Positions 12,358 to 20,423 of a DNA stretch of 41,782 nt are shown here, piece by piece. This DNA comes from Clostridiales bacterium. GTDB taxonomy: Bacteria; Bacillota; Clostridia; Lachnospirales; Lachnospiraceae. A model generated the notes under the pieces. It had not been told where the DNA came from, made no database searches, and worked only from the letters and a program-made list of their open reading frames with translations. Location: positions 1-41,782 of the forward strand of contig JAJBVE010000012.1 in assembly GCA_020859995.1 (NCBI GenBank). The letters run 5' to 3'. The translations under genes were made by a program, and so were the position numbers. Within the stretch, counting starts at the first letter, position 1. Every line of letters starts with the position of its first letter.

Positions 12358-14394
12358 TTAAGGGAGTATGATACTGGTAACATCCAGACATTCTTCAACG
12401 TCGCTGCTTCCGCCATATACATGGATATTTAATTCTCCATGCAAGGTGTGGTCCGATAGTGATATTTTGATGTGCCAGGATCCGTCACTTTGCTTTTTGG
12501 CTTTATACCACACCAGATCATCTTGACCATCTTCGGTACTCCAGACAGGGAACCAGTAATGAGTATAGGTTTCACTTTCATCGGGAGTGTAGGTAATTTC
12601 CAGTTTTTGGCCATTGTTGGAAAGATTCGTTGTTGTGCGAACAACGAGGGTACTGACGGACTCCAGGTAAGACTCTGAAGGAGAGGACAATTTGGCTGTG
12701 AAATACAGGCGCAGATTTTCGTCAAACCAGGTTTCATCGGATTCTGATAAGCTGGATATCGTTCCATTTAACGTGGAAATGGGTCTGATTTCACAGTAAA
12801 AAATGGTATCAAAGCTCACATTCTCTGAAGGATCAGCAAAAAGACTTGATCCTAAAAAGTAGTTGGGTGCGCTGATATCCAGGAAGTCCAGAATAGTAGG
12901 TGCGAGGCACAGAGAATTACGCCCATTGACCGAAATGGTTTCAGCTTCAATGCCCTGATAGTAGATGACCAGCGGGATTTCGTCCAACTGAGAGGAGATA
13001 CGCTCATAATCCGGAAATGCAGAGGCAAATTTGCTGTCCTGATAAGTTGCATGATCAGCAGTAAAAACAAGGATGGTACCCTGGGCCAGATCACTTTGCT
13101 TAAATTTATTGAAAAACACTCCGAATTGGTAGTCGGCGTTATAAAATTTATTTAACTCGGCGTCGCTTCCGTCTCCGAATACCTCATCTGGGCTATCAAG
13201 CGAGGCGTGAGTACCAAAGGTATAAATGACAAGGAAATAAGGATCTTCTGTCGAGGAAAGCTTTTCTGCTTCGTTCCATAGGAGTTCGTAAGCTTCTTTA
13301 TCTGAGTACGTATTCGCGTTGCCGCTGAGAGTATCGGTTGTCTCTCCGAGAAGTTCGTCAAATCCCATGGAGGCGAGATAACCTGAAAAATCCTCATTAT
13401 TCGGCTCTGTGTTAATAAAAACGGTACGATAGCCCTGGTCGCTGAGAATGCTTTGGAGAGAGAGCAGATTGTTTTCATCGAGATTGTCCATCTGATAGCC
13501 GGAATAAAGCTGTCCGATCAGACCGCGGTAGGTGGCGAAGGTGTGATTGTAATATTCGGTGAAATTCAGGGATTCTTCTTCAAAAGCGGCTATGTTTGGC
13601 ATAATTTCCCGCTCATCATCAATGATATTTTGCGAAAGGCCTTCTGTGAATATCAGAATGATATTTGGCGTTTCCGCAAGAGAAGAATCTTTTTCCCTGT
13701 AGTCGGCTAAATCTGAAGAATAGAAGGTATCTGCTGCATTTTCTGAATTACTGTCAGAGCTTTCTGAGGCTACCTGTTGGCGAATTTGGTAAATGTGATA
13801 TTCCTGCCGCAGCAGGATCAGATAGTTCCCAAATGGAGAATATACAACATTTGTAGTCAATAGGAGAATAATTTCCAGGATTATTGCAGACAGAAGAATC
13901 CAGCATCTCGGAGTTTGCCTTTTGGTTTGCTTTTTTAAAAGTCTGGTGCCGTGTGTGTTATCGTCAGAGCACTGGATACTTTGGATTGGCAAAAAAGAAA
14001 AAATCAGAACGACAACGACTGCGCTTAAATATTCGCCGGCATTTCCAGACAAGTCTTCTATGGATGCCAGGTTGGAGAGCATTACTGTTTCCACATATAT
14101 ATTCGCGAAAAAGAGAACCGCCATCTGGATATTAAAGAACGCGATAAAAATGCTGTTTAACACATTGGCCAGAAGAGGCTTTTTATGTACAAGAATATCT
14201 GATATGCTCACGATGAGCAGAAGCTCAATAAGAGCGTTGAATGTATATATGGATGATTGTCCGGCAAAAATAGGAAGCAGGGCAAAAATGGTGGATACGA
14301 AATACTTTGAGCACATAATAATGCGGCTAAATGGTTTGTTGAAGTTTGTTTTATTATTCGGAAGGGTTTTGGACTGTTGTTTATTAATTGACAT
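12358..14394 (-). CDS. Membrane-anchored sulfatase/LTA-synthase-like protein with GBS-Bsp-like domain (678 aa)
   Basis: The N-terminal 210 residues carry about four or five membrane segments. A sulfatase/alkaline-phosphatase-superfamily domain follows (about 240-540). Its first metal motif is NIILIFTEGLS, the nucleophile threonine lies probably within HTFATYRG, and the metal pair is in FTADHATY. This is the layout of LtaS and phosphoethanolamine transferases that modify envelope glycans or lipids outside the membrane. The last about 90 residues (YWFPVWSTEDGQDDLVWYKA, then GSWHIKISLSDH and IHVYGG) match the GBS Bsp-like repeat, a wall-associated domain. That fusion is uncommon for LTA synthases. 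The gene lies alone, pointing toward the tRNA site. Substrate is unknown. Confidence 0.88.
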   Translation of the reverse strand: MSINKQQSKTLPNNKTNFNKPFSRIIMCSKYFVSTIFALLPIFAGQSSIYTFNALIELLLIVSISDILVHKKPLLANVLNSIFIAFFNIQMAVLFFANIYVETVMLSNLASIEDLSGNAGEYLSAVVVVLIFSFLPIQSIQCSDDNTHGTRLLKKQTKRQTPRCWILLSAIILEIILLLTTNVVYSPFGNYLILLRQEYHIYQIRQQVASESSDSNSENAADTFYSSDLADYREKDSSLAETPNIILIFTEGLSQNIIDDEREIMPNIAAFEEESLNFTEYYNHTFATYRGLIGQLYSGYQMDNLDENNLLSLQSILSDQGYRTVFINTEPNNEDFSGYLASMGFDELLGETTDTLSGNANTYSDKEAYELLWNEAEKLSSTEDPYFLVIYTFGTHASLDSPDEVFGDGSDAELNKFYNADYQFGVFFNKFKQSDLAQGTILVFTADHATYQDSKFASAFPDYERISSQLDEIPLVIYYQGIEAETISVNGRNSLCLAPTILDFLDISAPNYFLGSSLFADPSENVSFDTIFYCEIRPISTLNGTISSLSESDETWFDENLRLYFTAKLSSPSESYLESVSTLVVRTTTNLSNNGQKLEITYTPDESETYTHYWFPVWSTEDGQDDLVWYKAKKQSDGSWHIKISLSDHTLHGELNIHVYGGSSDVEECLDVTSIILP

Positions 14395-14769
14395 TATAAA
14401 ATCTCTTTCGCTTTTGGATAGAATATTAATTTAATTTTATTAGCCTGGATGAATGGATATTGTTATGAAAAACTGTCCTTGTATAATTATATAAAAGTAT
14501 AATTGCTCTCATAAAGATAACAGAGATTACGTAAAAATGCAATAGAATGAAACAAAATCAGATTTAAGAAATGGATTTGTCGGCTTTGACGCACCTTATG
14601 ACATAGCTTGCACGGATATCTGTCTGCGCTGAATGGTCCTGCGAGCCGGTTTATGAAAAATGATGCATTCTTTGAAAGTATATAGTATAATGTTACCTGA
14701 AGAAATTTCTGGCGCTTGTACCGGAATAATTCGAGTGTCAGCGAGCAGTTGGGGTTGCTGCGAGTAATA

Positions 14770-14868
14770 TAACTTATCGGAAGGAGAGGGTGCTGAGCGC
14801 CAGTGGCGCTCGTTAAGCACCGACCGGAGCGGCAGCGGAGAGCTTGCGTACTCTCACCCGATAAGTTA
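14770..14868. repeat. Palindrome-ended folded repeat (REP/MITE-like)
   Basis: TAACTTATCGG (14770-14780) is inverted as CCGATAAGTTA (14858-14868). Inside, GGTGCT/AGCACC (14789-14794 with 14816-14821) encloses AGCGCC/GGCGCT (14796-14801 with 14805-14810). A third TAACTTATCGG lies at 14924-14934, just before the next gene's ribosome binding site, like a duplicated target. Confidence 0.6.
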
Positions 14869-14883
14869 GCGACAGAATCGCCA

Positions 14884-14921
14884 GATTCTGGAGATTATGC
14901 GAAGCGGTTTTCTTCGCATAA
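14884..14921. repeat. Recurring hairpin, copy 1
   Basis: TTATGCGAA (14895-14903) pairs with TTCGCATAA (14913-14921) around the loop GCGGTTTTC. It is preceded by GATTCTGGAG. The same loop and preceding sequence recur at 33761-33799 with a compensated stem change. Confidence 0.65.
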
Positions 14922-14948
14922 AATAACTTATCGGAAAGGATATGCGAG

Positions 14949-15470
14949 ATGAAAGTTTTGGTTGTAGTGGATATGCAAAATGACTTTATTGACGGGGCGC
15001 TTGGTACGAAGGAAGCGGTTTCGATTGTAGAGCGTGTACGGGGAAAAATTGATCAATATATCGAAAACGAAGATGCTGTAATTTATACGCGGGATACTCA
15101 TTCTGAGGCGTATTTACAGACGCAGGAGGGACGTAATCTGCCGGTAGTACATTGTGTGAAAGGGACGCCTGGATGGGATATTTCAAAGCAGGTGTACGTG
15201 GAAGGGTGCATGGTGGTGGACAAGCCGTCGTTTGGGTCGCTGTCGCTGCCGGAGGCAGTAAAAAATTGTGCTGTGGATTCTGCTGTGGAGTCGATTGAGT
15301 TGATTGGTCTTTGCACGGATATCTGTGTGATTTCGAACGCGATGATTCTTAAGGCGGCCTTTCCGGAGGTGCCGATTGCAGTGGATGCGTCCTGCTGTGC
15401 GGGGGTGACGCCGGAAAGCCATGAGAATGCGCTGAACGCAATGCGGATGTGTCAGATACAAATCCTGTAA
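14949..15470 (+). CDS. Isochorismatase-family cysteine hydrolase, nicotinamidase-like (173 aa)
   Basis: It probably deamidates nicotinamide to nicotinate for NAD salvage. The catalytic triad of the family is visible: Asp8 (VVVDMQNDF), Lys92 (DKPSFGS) and nucleophile Cys126 (GLCTDICV). A metal-binding set Asp49, His51 (RDTHSEAY) and His68 favours a nicotinamidase over an isochorismatase. The protein is shorter than most PncA proteins (about 180-210 aa). The start has GGAAAGGATATGCGAG before ATG. It stands alone and is followed by an 8-bp stem hairpin (15491-15528). Confidence 0.85.
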   Translation: MKVLVVVDMQNDFIDGALGTKEAVSIVERVRGKIDQYIENEDAVIYTRDTHSEAYLQTQEGRNLPVVHCVKGTPGWDISKQVYVEGCMVVDKPSFGSLSLPEAVKNCAVDSAVESIELIGLCTDICVISNAMILKAAFPEVPIAVDASCCAGVTPESHENALNAMRMCQIQIL

Positions 15471-15490
15471 TTGAGTTGGGAAGAGCCATA

Positions 15491-15528
15491 CCTGTTGCCT
15501 TACTCATTCTAACAGCTTAAGCAACAGG
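15491..15528 (+). terminator. Hairpin after the hydrolase gene
   Basis: CCTGTTGC (15491-15498) pairs with GCAACAGG (15521-15528). The following sequence lacks a clean T run, so termination is only probable. Confidence 0.5.
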
Positions 15529-15655
15529 ATGGATAATTCCTTACTGATTGCAAGGGGTATGAACCATAAATACATTGTAGTAGAAAGCAATACAAAAGTA
15601 ATGAAAATAAGAAAATCGTAAAAAAGAAAATATTACAGGATGATGAAAGAAGAAG

Positions 15656-15684
15656 TTGACTTTTTATATACCGAACGGTATAAT
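15656..15684 (+). promoter_or_regulatory. TetR-gene promoter with palindromic operator
   Basis: TTGACT (15656-15661), 17 bp, TATAAT (15679-15684) is a good sigma-A promoter. The perfect palindrome TATACCGAACGGTATA (15667-15682) fills the spacer and overlaps the -10 box, so a bound repressor would block RNA polymerase. It is the expected autoregulatory site of the TetR protein downstream. Confidence 0.85.
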
Positions 15685-15754
15685 CAGATAGGATAGTGTA
15701 GTATGTTTCCATTCAGAACGTCCATCTTTTTGATGGATGTGAAATGGAGGGGCT

Positions 15755-16363
15755 ATGGAAAACATGGACGGTATGGAAACGAAGGATAACCGGAACCGGC
15801 TTTTACGGTGTGCGAGTGAGTTGTTTTATGAAAAAGGATATGACGCAGTTGGTGTACAGGAGATTGTAGTTCGTGCTGGTGTTACGAAACCGACGCTGTA
15901 TTATTATTTCGGGAGTAAAAAGGGGCTGTTGGAAGCACTGGTGGCGGAACGTTTTGATACATTGCGCTGGATGTACAGCGATCTGGGAAGCCGGAAGGAT
16001 CTGCGGATTGAGGAAGCTTTGCATTGGCTGGCGGATATTTTCTGCGGCTTTTTTGAGCAGGACCGGCATTTTTATATGTTGATGATGGCGCTGTTTTACT
16101 CGGCGAGGGGAAATGAGGCGTATCAGACGATTCAGCCTTATATGGTGGAATTTTATGATATGGTAGTGCGGATATTTGACAGGGCCGCGGATCAGCTGGG
16201 AAATATGAATGGCAGACAGCGGCAGTTCGCAATCGGGTTTGTCGGTACGATCAGTTCGTATTTTTTGCTTCATTATGAACACGATCCAGCAGAGCAGGAA
16301 AAGGTGGATCGCCAGCAGATTTCCGCACTTGTGAGGCAGTTTATGTATGGGATTTTCTCATGA
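15755..16363 (+). CDS. TetR/AcrR-family transcriptional regulator (202 aa)
   Basis: Residues about 11-60 form the TetR DNA-binding domain, with the signature ELFYEKGYDAVGVQEIVVRA followed by GVTKPTLYYYFGSKKGLLEA. The C-terminal domain (about 75-200) is the helical ligand/dimer domain. The start follows AAATGGAGGGGCT. Its promoter contains a 16-bp palindrome, so it almost surely represses itself. The GH13 gene follows after 76 bp in the same direction and may be part of the unit. The ligand is unknown. Confidence 0.93.
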   Translation: MENMDGMETKDNRNRLLRCASELFYEKGYDAVGVQEIVVRAGVTKPTLYYYFGSKKGLLEALVAERFDTLRWMYSDLGSRKDLRIEEALHWLADIFCGFFEQDRHFYMLMMALFYSARGNEAYQTIQPYMVEFYDMVVRIFDRAADQLGNMNGRQRQFAIGFVGTISSYFLLHYEHDPAEQEKVDRQQISALVRQFMYGIFS

Positions 16364-16439
16364 TACGGATACTGAGTTTTGGAAGTCAGCGAACGTCTGG
16401 TTTTTGCCGGGAGTATTTTAATTACGGAGGATTTGGATA

Positions 16440-17834
16440 ATGTCAGTCTGGTATGACAATACAGTTTTTTATCATATGTATCCGCTGGGAATGAGCGGAG
16501 CACCATTTGAAAATAAAGAGGAGCAGGTGGTTCACCGGTTTGTGGAGTTGGAGAAATGGCTGCCGCATATCCGCGCTCTGGAGTGTGGCGCAATTTATAT
16601 TGGGCCGCTTTTTGAGTCGACAACGCATGGCTATGATACGAAAGATTATAAGAAAGTGGACCGCAGGCTGGGCGATAATGAGGATTTTAAAAGGTTTGTA
16701 AAAAAAGCGCATGAGCTGGGGCTGAAGGTTGTGGTGGACGGCGTGTTTAACCATACGGGGCGCGAGTTTTTCGCGTTTCAGGACATCCGGCAAAACCGTG
16801 AAGGATCGCGGTATTGCGGCTGGTATAAGGGCATTAATTTCTGGGGAAATAACCCATATAACGATGGGTTTGGTTATGAGGCCTGGCGGAATTGCTTTGA
16901 GCTGGTGAATCTGAATCTGCAGAACCGCGAGGTGAAGGATTATCTGTTTGATGTGATTCGATTCTGGATTCGGGAATTTGATATTGACGGCATCCGTCTG
17001 GACTGTGCCGATTGCCTAGATTTTGACTTCATGCGTGAAATGCGGTGGATGACGGGCAATGAAAAGCAGGATTTCTGGCTGATGGGCGAGGTGATTCACG
17101 GGGATTATTCGCGTTGGGCGAATCCGGAAATGCTGCATTCGGTGACCAATTATGAGCTTCACAAGGGATTGTATTCGGGGCATAATGATCATAATTATTT
17201 TGAAATCGCGCATACGATACGGCGGCTGTTTGATGGAAATGGCGGCCTTTGCAGAGGACGGGTGCTGTACTCGTTTGTAGACAATCATGATGTAGATCGG
17301 ATTGTATCGAAACTGAATGATAAGAGACATTTGAAATCGGTGTATACGCTTCTTTACACTCTGCCTGGGATTCCGTCGATTTATTATGGATCGGAATGGG
17401 GCGTAGAAGGGAGAAAAGCAAATGGAGGCGATCCGGCACTGCGGCCTTATCTGAATCTGGAGGAAATGGAGAAGAATCCTCCAATGCCGGGAGTGAAGGA
17501 GTATATCACGTTCCTTGGCAAGTGCCGCAGGGACTATCCGGTGATTGGGGAAGGAGCTTATCGGGAACTGCTGCTGACTACCAGGCAGTATGCGTTCGCA
17601 CGGATCGGGCAGAATCAGACGGCCATCGTAATGGTGAATAATGACGATCAGTACGCGACGCATACGGTGCAGCTGCCATGTCATGCCGCGAAAATTACAG
17701 ATACTGCGGCAGAAAAGACATTTGCGGTGATGGATGGAAGGCTGCAGGACGGAGCGGCGATTGGCTTTGAAAATGGAAGACTGACTGCGCAGGTGGGTCC
17801 GGGAGAAGGCAGAATTTTTATTGTAGAGGAATGA
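16440..17834 (+). CDS. GH13 alpha-amylase-family glucosidase, cytoplasmic (464 aa)
   Basis: The (beta/alpha)8 domain shows the four GH13 regions: DGVFNHTG (100-107), GIRLDCAD with nucleophile Asp188, the acid/base Glu217 in MGEV, and FVDNHD with Asp284. There is no signal peptide, so it acts on intracellular alpha-glucans such as maltodextrins or glycogen fragments. It resembles small cyclomaltodextrinase/neopullulanase-like enzymes but lacks their N-terminal domain. The start follows ACGGAGGATTTGGATA. The glycogen branching enzyme gene lies 300 bp downstream in the same direction, consistent with glycogen turnover. Exact specificity cannot be read from the sequence. Confidence 0.92.
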   Translation: MSVWYDNTVFYHMYPLGMSGAPFENKEEQVVHRFVELEKWLPHIRALECGAIYIGPLFESTTHGYDTKDYKKVDRRLGDNEDFKRFVKKAHELGLKVVVDGVFNHTGREFFAFQDIRQNREGSRYCGWYKGINFWGNNPYNDGFGYEAWRNCFELVNLNLQNREVKDYLFDVIRFWIREFDIDGIRLDCADCLDFDFMREMRWMTGNEKQDFWLMGEVIHGDYSRWANPEMLHSVTNYELHKGLYSGHNDHNYFEIAHTIRRLFDGNGGLCRGRVLYSFVDNHDVDRIVSKLNDKRHLKSVYTLLYTLPGIPSIYYGSEWGVEGRKANGGDPALRPYLNLEEMEKNPPMPGVKEYITFLGKCRRDYPVIGEGAYRELLLTTRQYAFARIGQNQTAIVMVNNDDQYATHTVQLPCHAAKITDTAAEKTFAVMDGRLQDGAAIGFENGRLTAQVGPGEGRIFIVEE

Positions 17835-18148
17835 AAGAATTCGAAAGCTTGTGAAGGATTAGAAAATCTGGTTATGGAATCGTGTATGTTCATGTATGCA
17901 AACGTATTATGAATTGTGTTTGCAGCGGGTGAAATCGGTGCATCCTGATACAGTAATAAGTGAAGATATCATTTGTGAGAAATCACGAAAATGGTTGCGC
18001 GTAAAGAGAATAGATAGTATATTTATAACTGAAAAGATGCAGAATTGATGCGTATATTTATGCTGTCAGGCGTTTCTGAATGGAAAACGATCTGCACACA
18101 TTTGTATAAAAAGCGGAAGATATCATTATTTTGCAAGGAGAAAGCGAT
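17835..18148. other. Gap between GH13 gene and glgB
   Basis: No recognised element. A 50-codon frame at 17896-18048 (MQTYYELCLQRVKSVHP...) has no ribosome binding site and no family resemblance. A -10-like TATAAA lies at 18105-18110 without a fitting -35 box. Confidence 0.45.
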
Positions 18149-20116
18149 ATGGCAGGGAAAATGACAAAAACAGGGGCAGCATCGGAGAATGGCGCACGGA
18201 AGAATACCAGAGGCAAAATAAAGCAGGAATTTATCAGTGAGCTTGACCAGTATCTGTTCGGGCAGGGAGCGCATTACGATATTTATAAAAAGCTGGGAGC
18301 GCATCCGATGACCTGGGAGGGAAAGGCAGGCACTTATTTTGCAGTGTGGGCTCCGCATGCCGAGCGTGTACAGCTGGTCGGATCTTTTAATGAGTGGGAT
18401 GAATACAGCCATCCAATGGAGAGACTGGAGCCACTTGGAATTTATGTCCTTTTTGTACCAGGCGTGGGAGAAGGTGTGTTGTATAAATATTTGATTCTTA
18501 CACCGGACGGCAGGAAGCTTTACAAGGCGGATCCCTTTGCAAATTATGCGGAATATCGGCCGGGGACTGCGTCGCGGGTCGCGGATCTGACAAAGATTAT
18601 CTGGTCGGACGCTGCCTGGCAGGAGAGCAAAAAGACATTTGATCAGGATAAGAGCCCTATCGCGATCTACGAGGTACATCCGGGCAGCTGGAAGAGGCAT
18701 CCGCATGGAGAGGATGAGAGCGGTTACTATAATTATCGCGAGTTCGCGAAGGAACTGACCGCTTATGTGAAAGATATGGGCTATACTCACGTGGAACTGA
18801 TGGGGATTTCGGAGCATCCGTTTGATGGTTCCTGGGGATATCAGGTGACGGGGTATTTCGCGCCTACCTCGAGGTATGGGACGCCGGCTGATTTCGCGTA
18901 TCTGGTAAATTATCTGCATAAAAATAAAATCGGTGTGATTCTGGACTGGGTGCCGGCGCATTTTCCGCGCGACGCGCAGGGACTTGCCGAGTTTGACGGT
19001 ACCTGCCTGTACGAGTATGCGGACACGCGTAAGGGCGAACATCCGGACTGGGGTACCAAGGTGTTTGATTACAGCAAATACGAGGTGAAGAATTTCCTGA
19101 TTGCCAGTGCGATCTACTGGATCAATGAGTTTCATGTGGACGGGCTGCGTGTGGACGCGGTGGCTTCGATGCTGTACCTGGATTATGGTCGGCAGAACGG
19201 CCAGTGGGTGGCAAACAAGTACGGCGGCAATCAGAATCTGGAGGCAATCGAGTTTTTCAAACATCTGAACAGTGTGCTGGTGGGGCGCTATCCGGGCTTT
19301 ATGATGATCGCGGAGGAGTCGACCGCATGGCCGAAGGTAACGAGCCGTCCGGAGGATGACGGACTTGGGTTTACCATGAAGTGGAATATGGGCTGGATGC
19401 ATGATTTCCTCGAATATATGAAGCTTGACCCCTATTTCCGCCAGTACAACCACAATAAGATGACGTTCGCGATGACGTACGCCTATTCAGAAAAATACAT
19501 CCTGCCGCTCTCTCATGATGAGGTGGTGCATCTGAAGTGTTCCATGGTGAACAAGATGCCGGGGCTGTATGATGATAAATTTGAGAATTTAAAGTGCGGC
19601 TATTCCTTCTTTATCGGGCATCCGGGCAAAAAGCTTTTATTTATGGGGCAGGATTTCGGGCAGCTCCGGGAGTGGAGCGAGGAGAGGGAGCTTGACTGGT
19701 TCCTGCTTTCTGAGCCGCGGCATGCACAGATGCAGAATTATACGCGCGCGCTGCTGAAGCTTTACCGGAAGAATGCCTGCCTTTACGAGCAGGACTGCGA
19801 TCCGGCCGGATTTGAGTGGATCAACCCGGACGACAATTCGCGCAGCATTTTCAGTTTTGTGCGTCATTCGGCCAATGGGAAAAATAACTTGCTTTTTGTG
19901 ATCAATTTCACGCCGGTGGACCGGCCGGACTACCGGGTTGGTGTCATGAGGAGAAAGCAGTACCGGCTGGTGCTTGATAGCAACGCTGCGGAATTTGGCG
20001 GCACCGGAAAGGAACAGCCGGAGGTTTATAAGGCTGTGAAGCAGGAATGCGATGGGAAACCGTTTTCGTTTGCGTATGATCTGCCGAGATATGGCGTAGC
20101 GATATTCCGGTTCTGA
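18149..20116 (+). CDS. glgB: 1,4-alpha-glucan (glycogen) branching enzyme (655 aa)
   Basis: It forms alpha-1,6 branches in glycogen. Residues about 48-150 are the CBM48 domain (AVWAPHAERVQLVGSFNEWD). The GH13 domain runs from about 170, with WGYQVTGYFAPTSRYGTP, DWVPAHF (266-272), nucleophile Asp336 (DGLRVDAV), the glutamate pair in MIAEEST (389-390) and LSHDEVV (Asp457). A C-terminal beta domain follows. The frame can open at a TTG at 18131, but CAAGGAG (18134-18140) lies eight bases before the ATG at 18149, so I use that. The extra N-terminal 30 residues are basic. A good terminator follows at 20142-20172. Confidence 0.97.
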   Translation: MAGKMTKTGAASENGARKNTRGKIKQEFISELDQYLFGQGAHYDIYKKLGAHPMTWEGKAGTYFAVWAPHAERVQLVGSFNEWDEYSHPMERLEPLGIYVLFVPGVGEGVLYKYLILTPDGRKLYKADPFANYAEYRPGTASRVADLTKIIWSDAAWQESKKTFDQDKSPIAIYEVHPGSWKRHPHGEDESGYYNYREFAKELTAYVKDMGYTHVELMGISEHPFDGSWGYQVTGYFAPTSRYGTPADFAYLVNYLHKNKIGVILDWVPAHFPRDAQGLAEFDGTCLYEYADTRKGEHPDWGTKVFDYSKYEVKNFLIASAIYWINEFHVDGLRVDAVASMLYLDYGRQNGQWVANKYGGNQNLEAIEFFKHLNSVLVGRYPGFMMIAEESTAWPKVTSRPEDDGLGFTMKWNMGWMHDFLEYMKLDPYFRQYNHNKMTFAMTYAYSEKYILPLSHDEVVHLKCSMVNKMPGLYDDKFENLKCGYSFFIGHPGKKLLFMGQDFGQLREWSEERELDWFLLSEPRHAQMQNYTRALLKLYRKNACLYEQDCDPAGFEWINPDDNSRSIFSFVRHSANGKNNLLFVINFTPVDRPDYRVGVMRRKQYRLVLDSNAAEFGGTGKEQPEVYKAVKQECDGKPFSFAYDLPRYGVAIFRF

Positions 20117-20141
20117 GATATTTACAATATAGAAATTGCGT

Positions 20142-20172
20142 AAATAGAATCCTGCCTTGCGGGATTCTATTT
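20142..20172 (+). terminator. glgB terminator
   Basis: AAATAGAATCC (20142-20152) pairs perfectly with GGATTCTATTT (20162-20172) and runs into T residues. Confidence 0.8.
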
Positions 20173-20312
20173 TATGCGCAGGGGCGCGTAAGGTGTTTTG
20201 TGGCTTACGCCACACGCGCCCCGCGCAGCGGATAGGGTGAGAGGATTCCCCCTATCCGATTGCACAGGACCTGGTAAGGTGTTTTGCGGCGAAAAACGTT
20301 TTCTAACTGATC

Positions 20313-20341
20313 TTGTCAAAAAGTTCAAAATAGTTTATTAT
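20313..20341 (+). promoter_or_regulatory. Promoter of the CdaR/PucR-like gene
   Basis: TTGTCA (20313-20318), 17 bp, TATTAT (20336-20341) fits a sigma-A promoter, about 80 bp before the start codon. Confidence 0.65.
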
Positions 20342-20423
20342 GGCAGGGGGCAGTAAAAAGCAAGATACGGATAGTGAGCAATTCTATGGACAGTGACTAA
20401 CTTTACAGAAAAGGATGGTTTTC

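Larger units (their letters stand above)
14395..14948. other. Gene-free, strongly folded intergenic region
   Basis: The 554-bp gap holds the upstream region of the sulfatase gene, a 16-bp fragment shared with the following hydrolase gene (14608-14623), a large folded repeat (14770-14868), and a hairpin (14884-14921) that recurs near 33770. I see no gene. A minus-strand frame at 14596-14820 is unconvincing. Confidence 0.6.
20117..20423. other. Gap between glgB and the CdaR-like gene, with repeats
   Basis: Beyond the glgB terminator this gap holds three stacked hairpins: GGGGCGCGT/ACGCGCCCC (20181-20189 with 20214-20222) enclosing GTGGC/GCCAC, and CGGATAGGG/CCCTATCCG (20229-20237 with 20250-20258). 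A 17-bp direct repeat GTAAGGTGTTTTGyGGC occurs at 20188-20204 and 20274-20290. The promoter of the next gene is at 20313-20341. Confidence 0.6.

Noticed and set aside
17016-17684. 222-aa minus-strand frame opposite the GH13 gene
   Set aside because: Antisense to the catalytic domain of a well-supported gene; composition rich in His, Ile and Arg is typical of a shadow frame.
17896-18048. 50-codon frame before glgB
   Set aside because: No ribosome binding site and no recognisable motif.
18023-19453. 476-aa minus-strand reading frame opposite glgB
   Set aside because: It lies antisense to a certain gene, has no ribosome binding site or family resemblance, and is open only because of the codon pattern of glgB.
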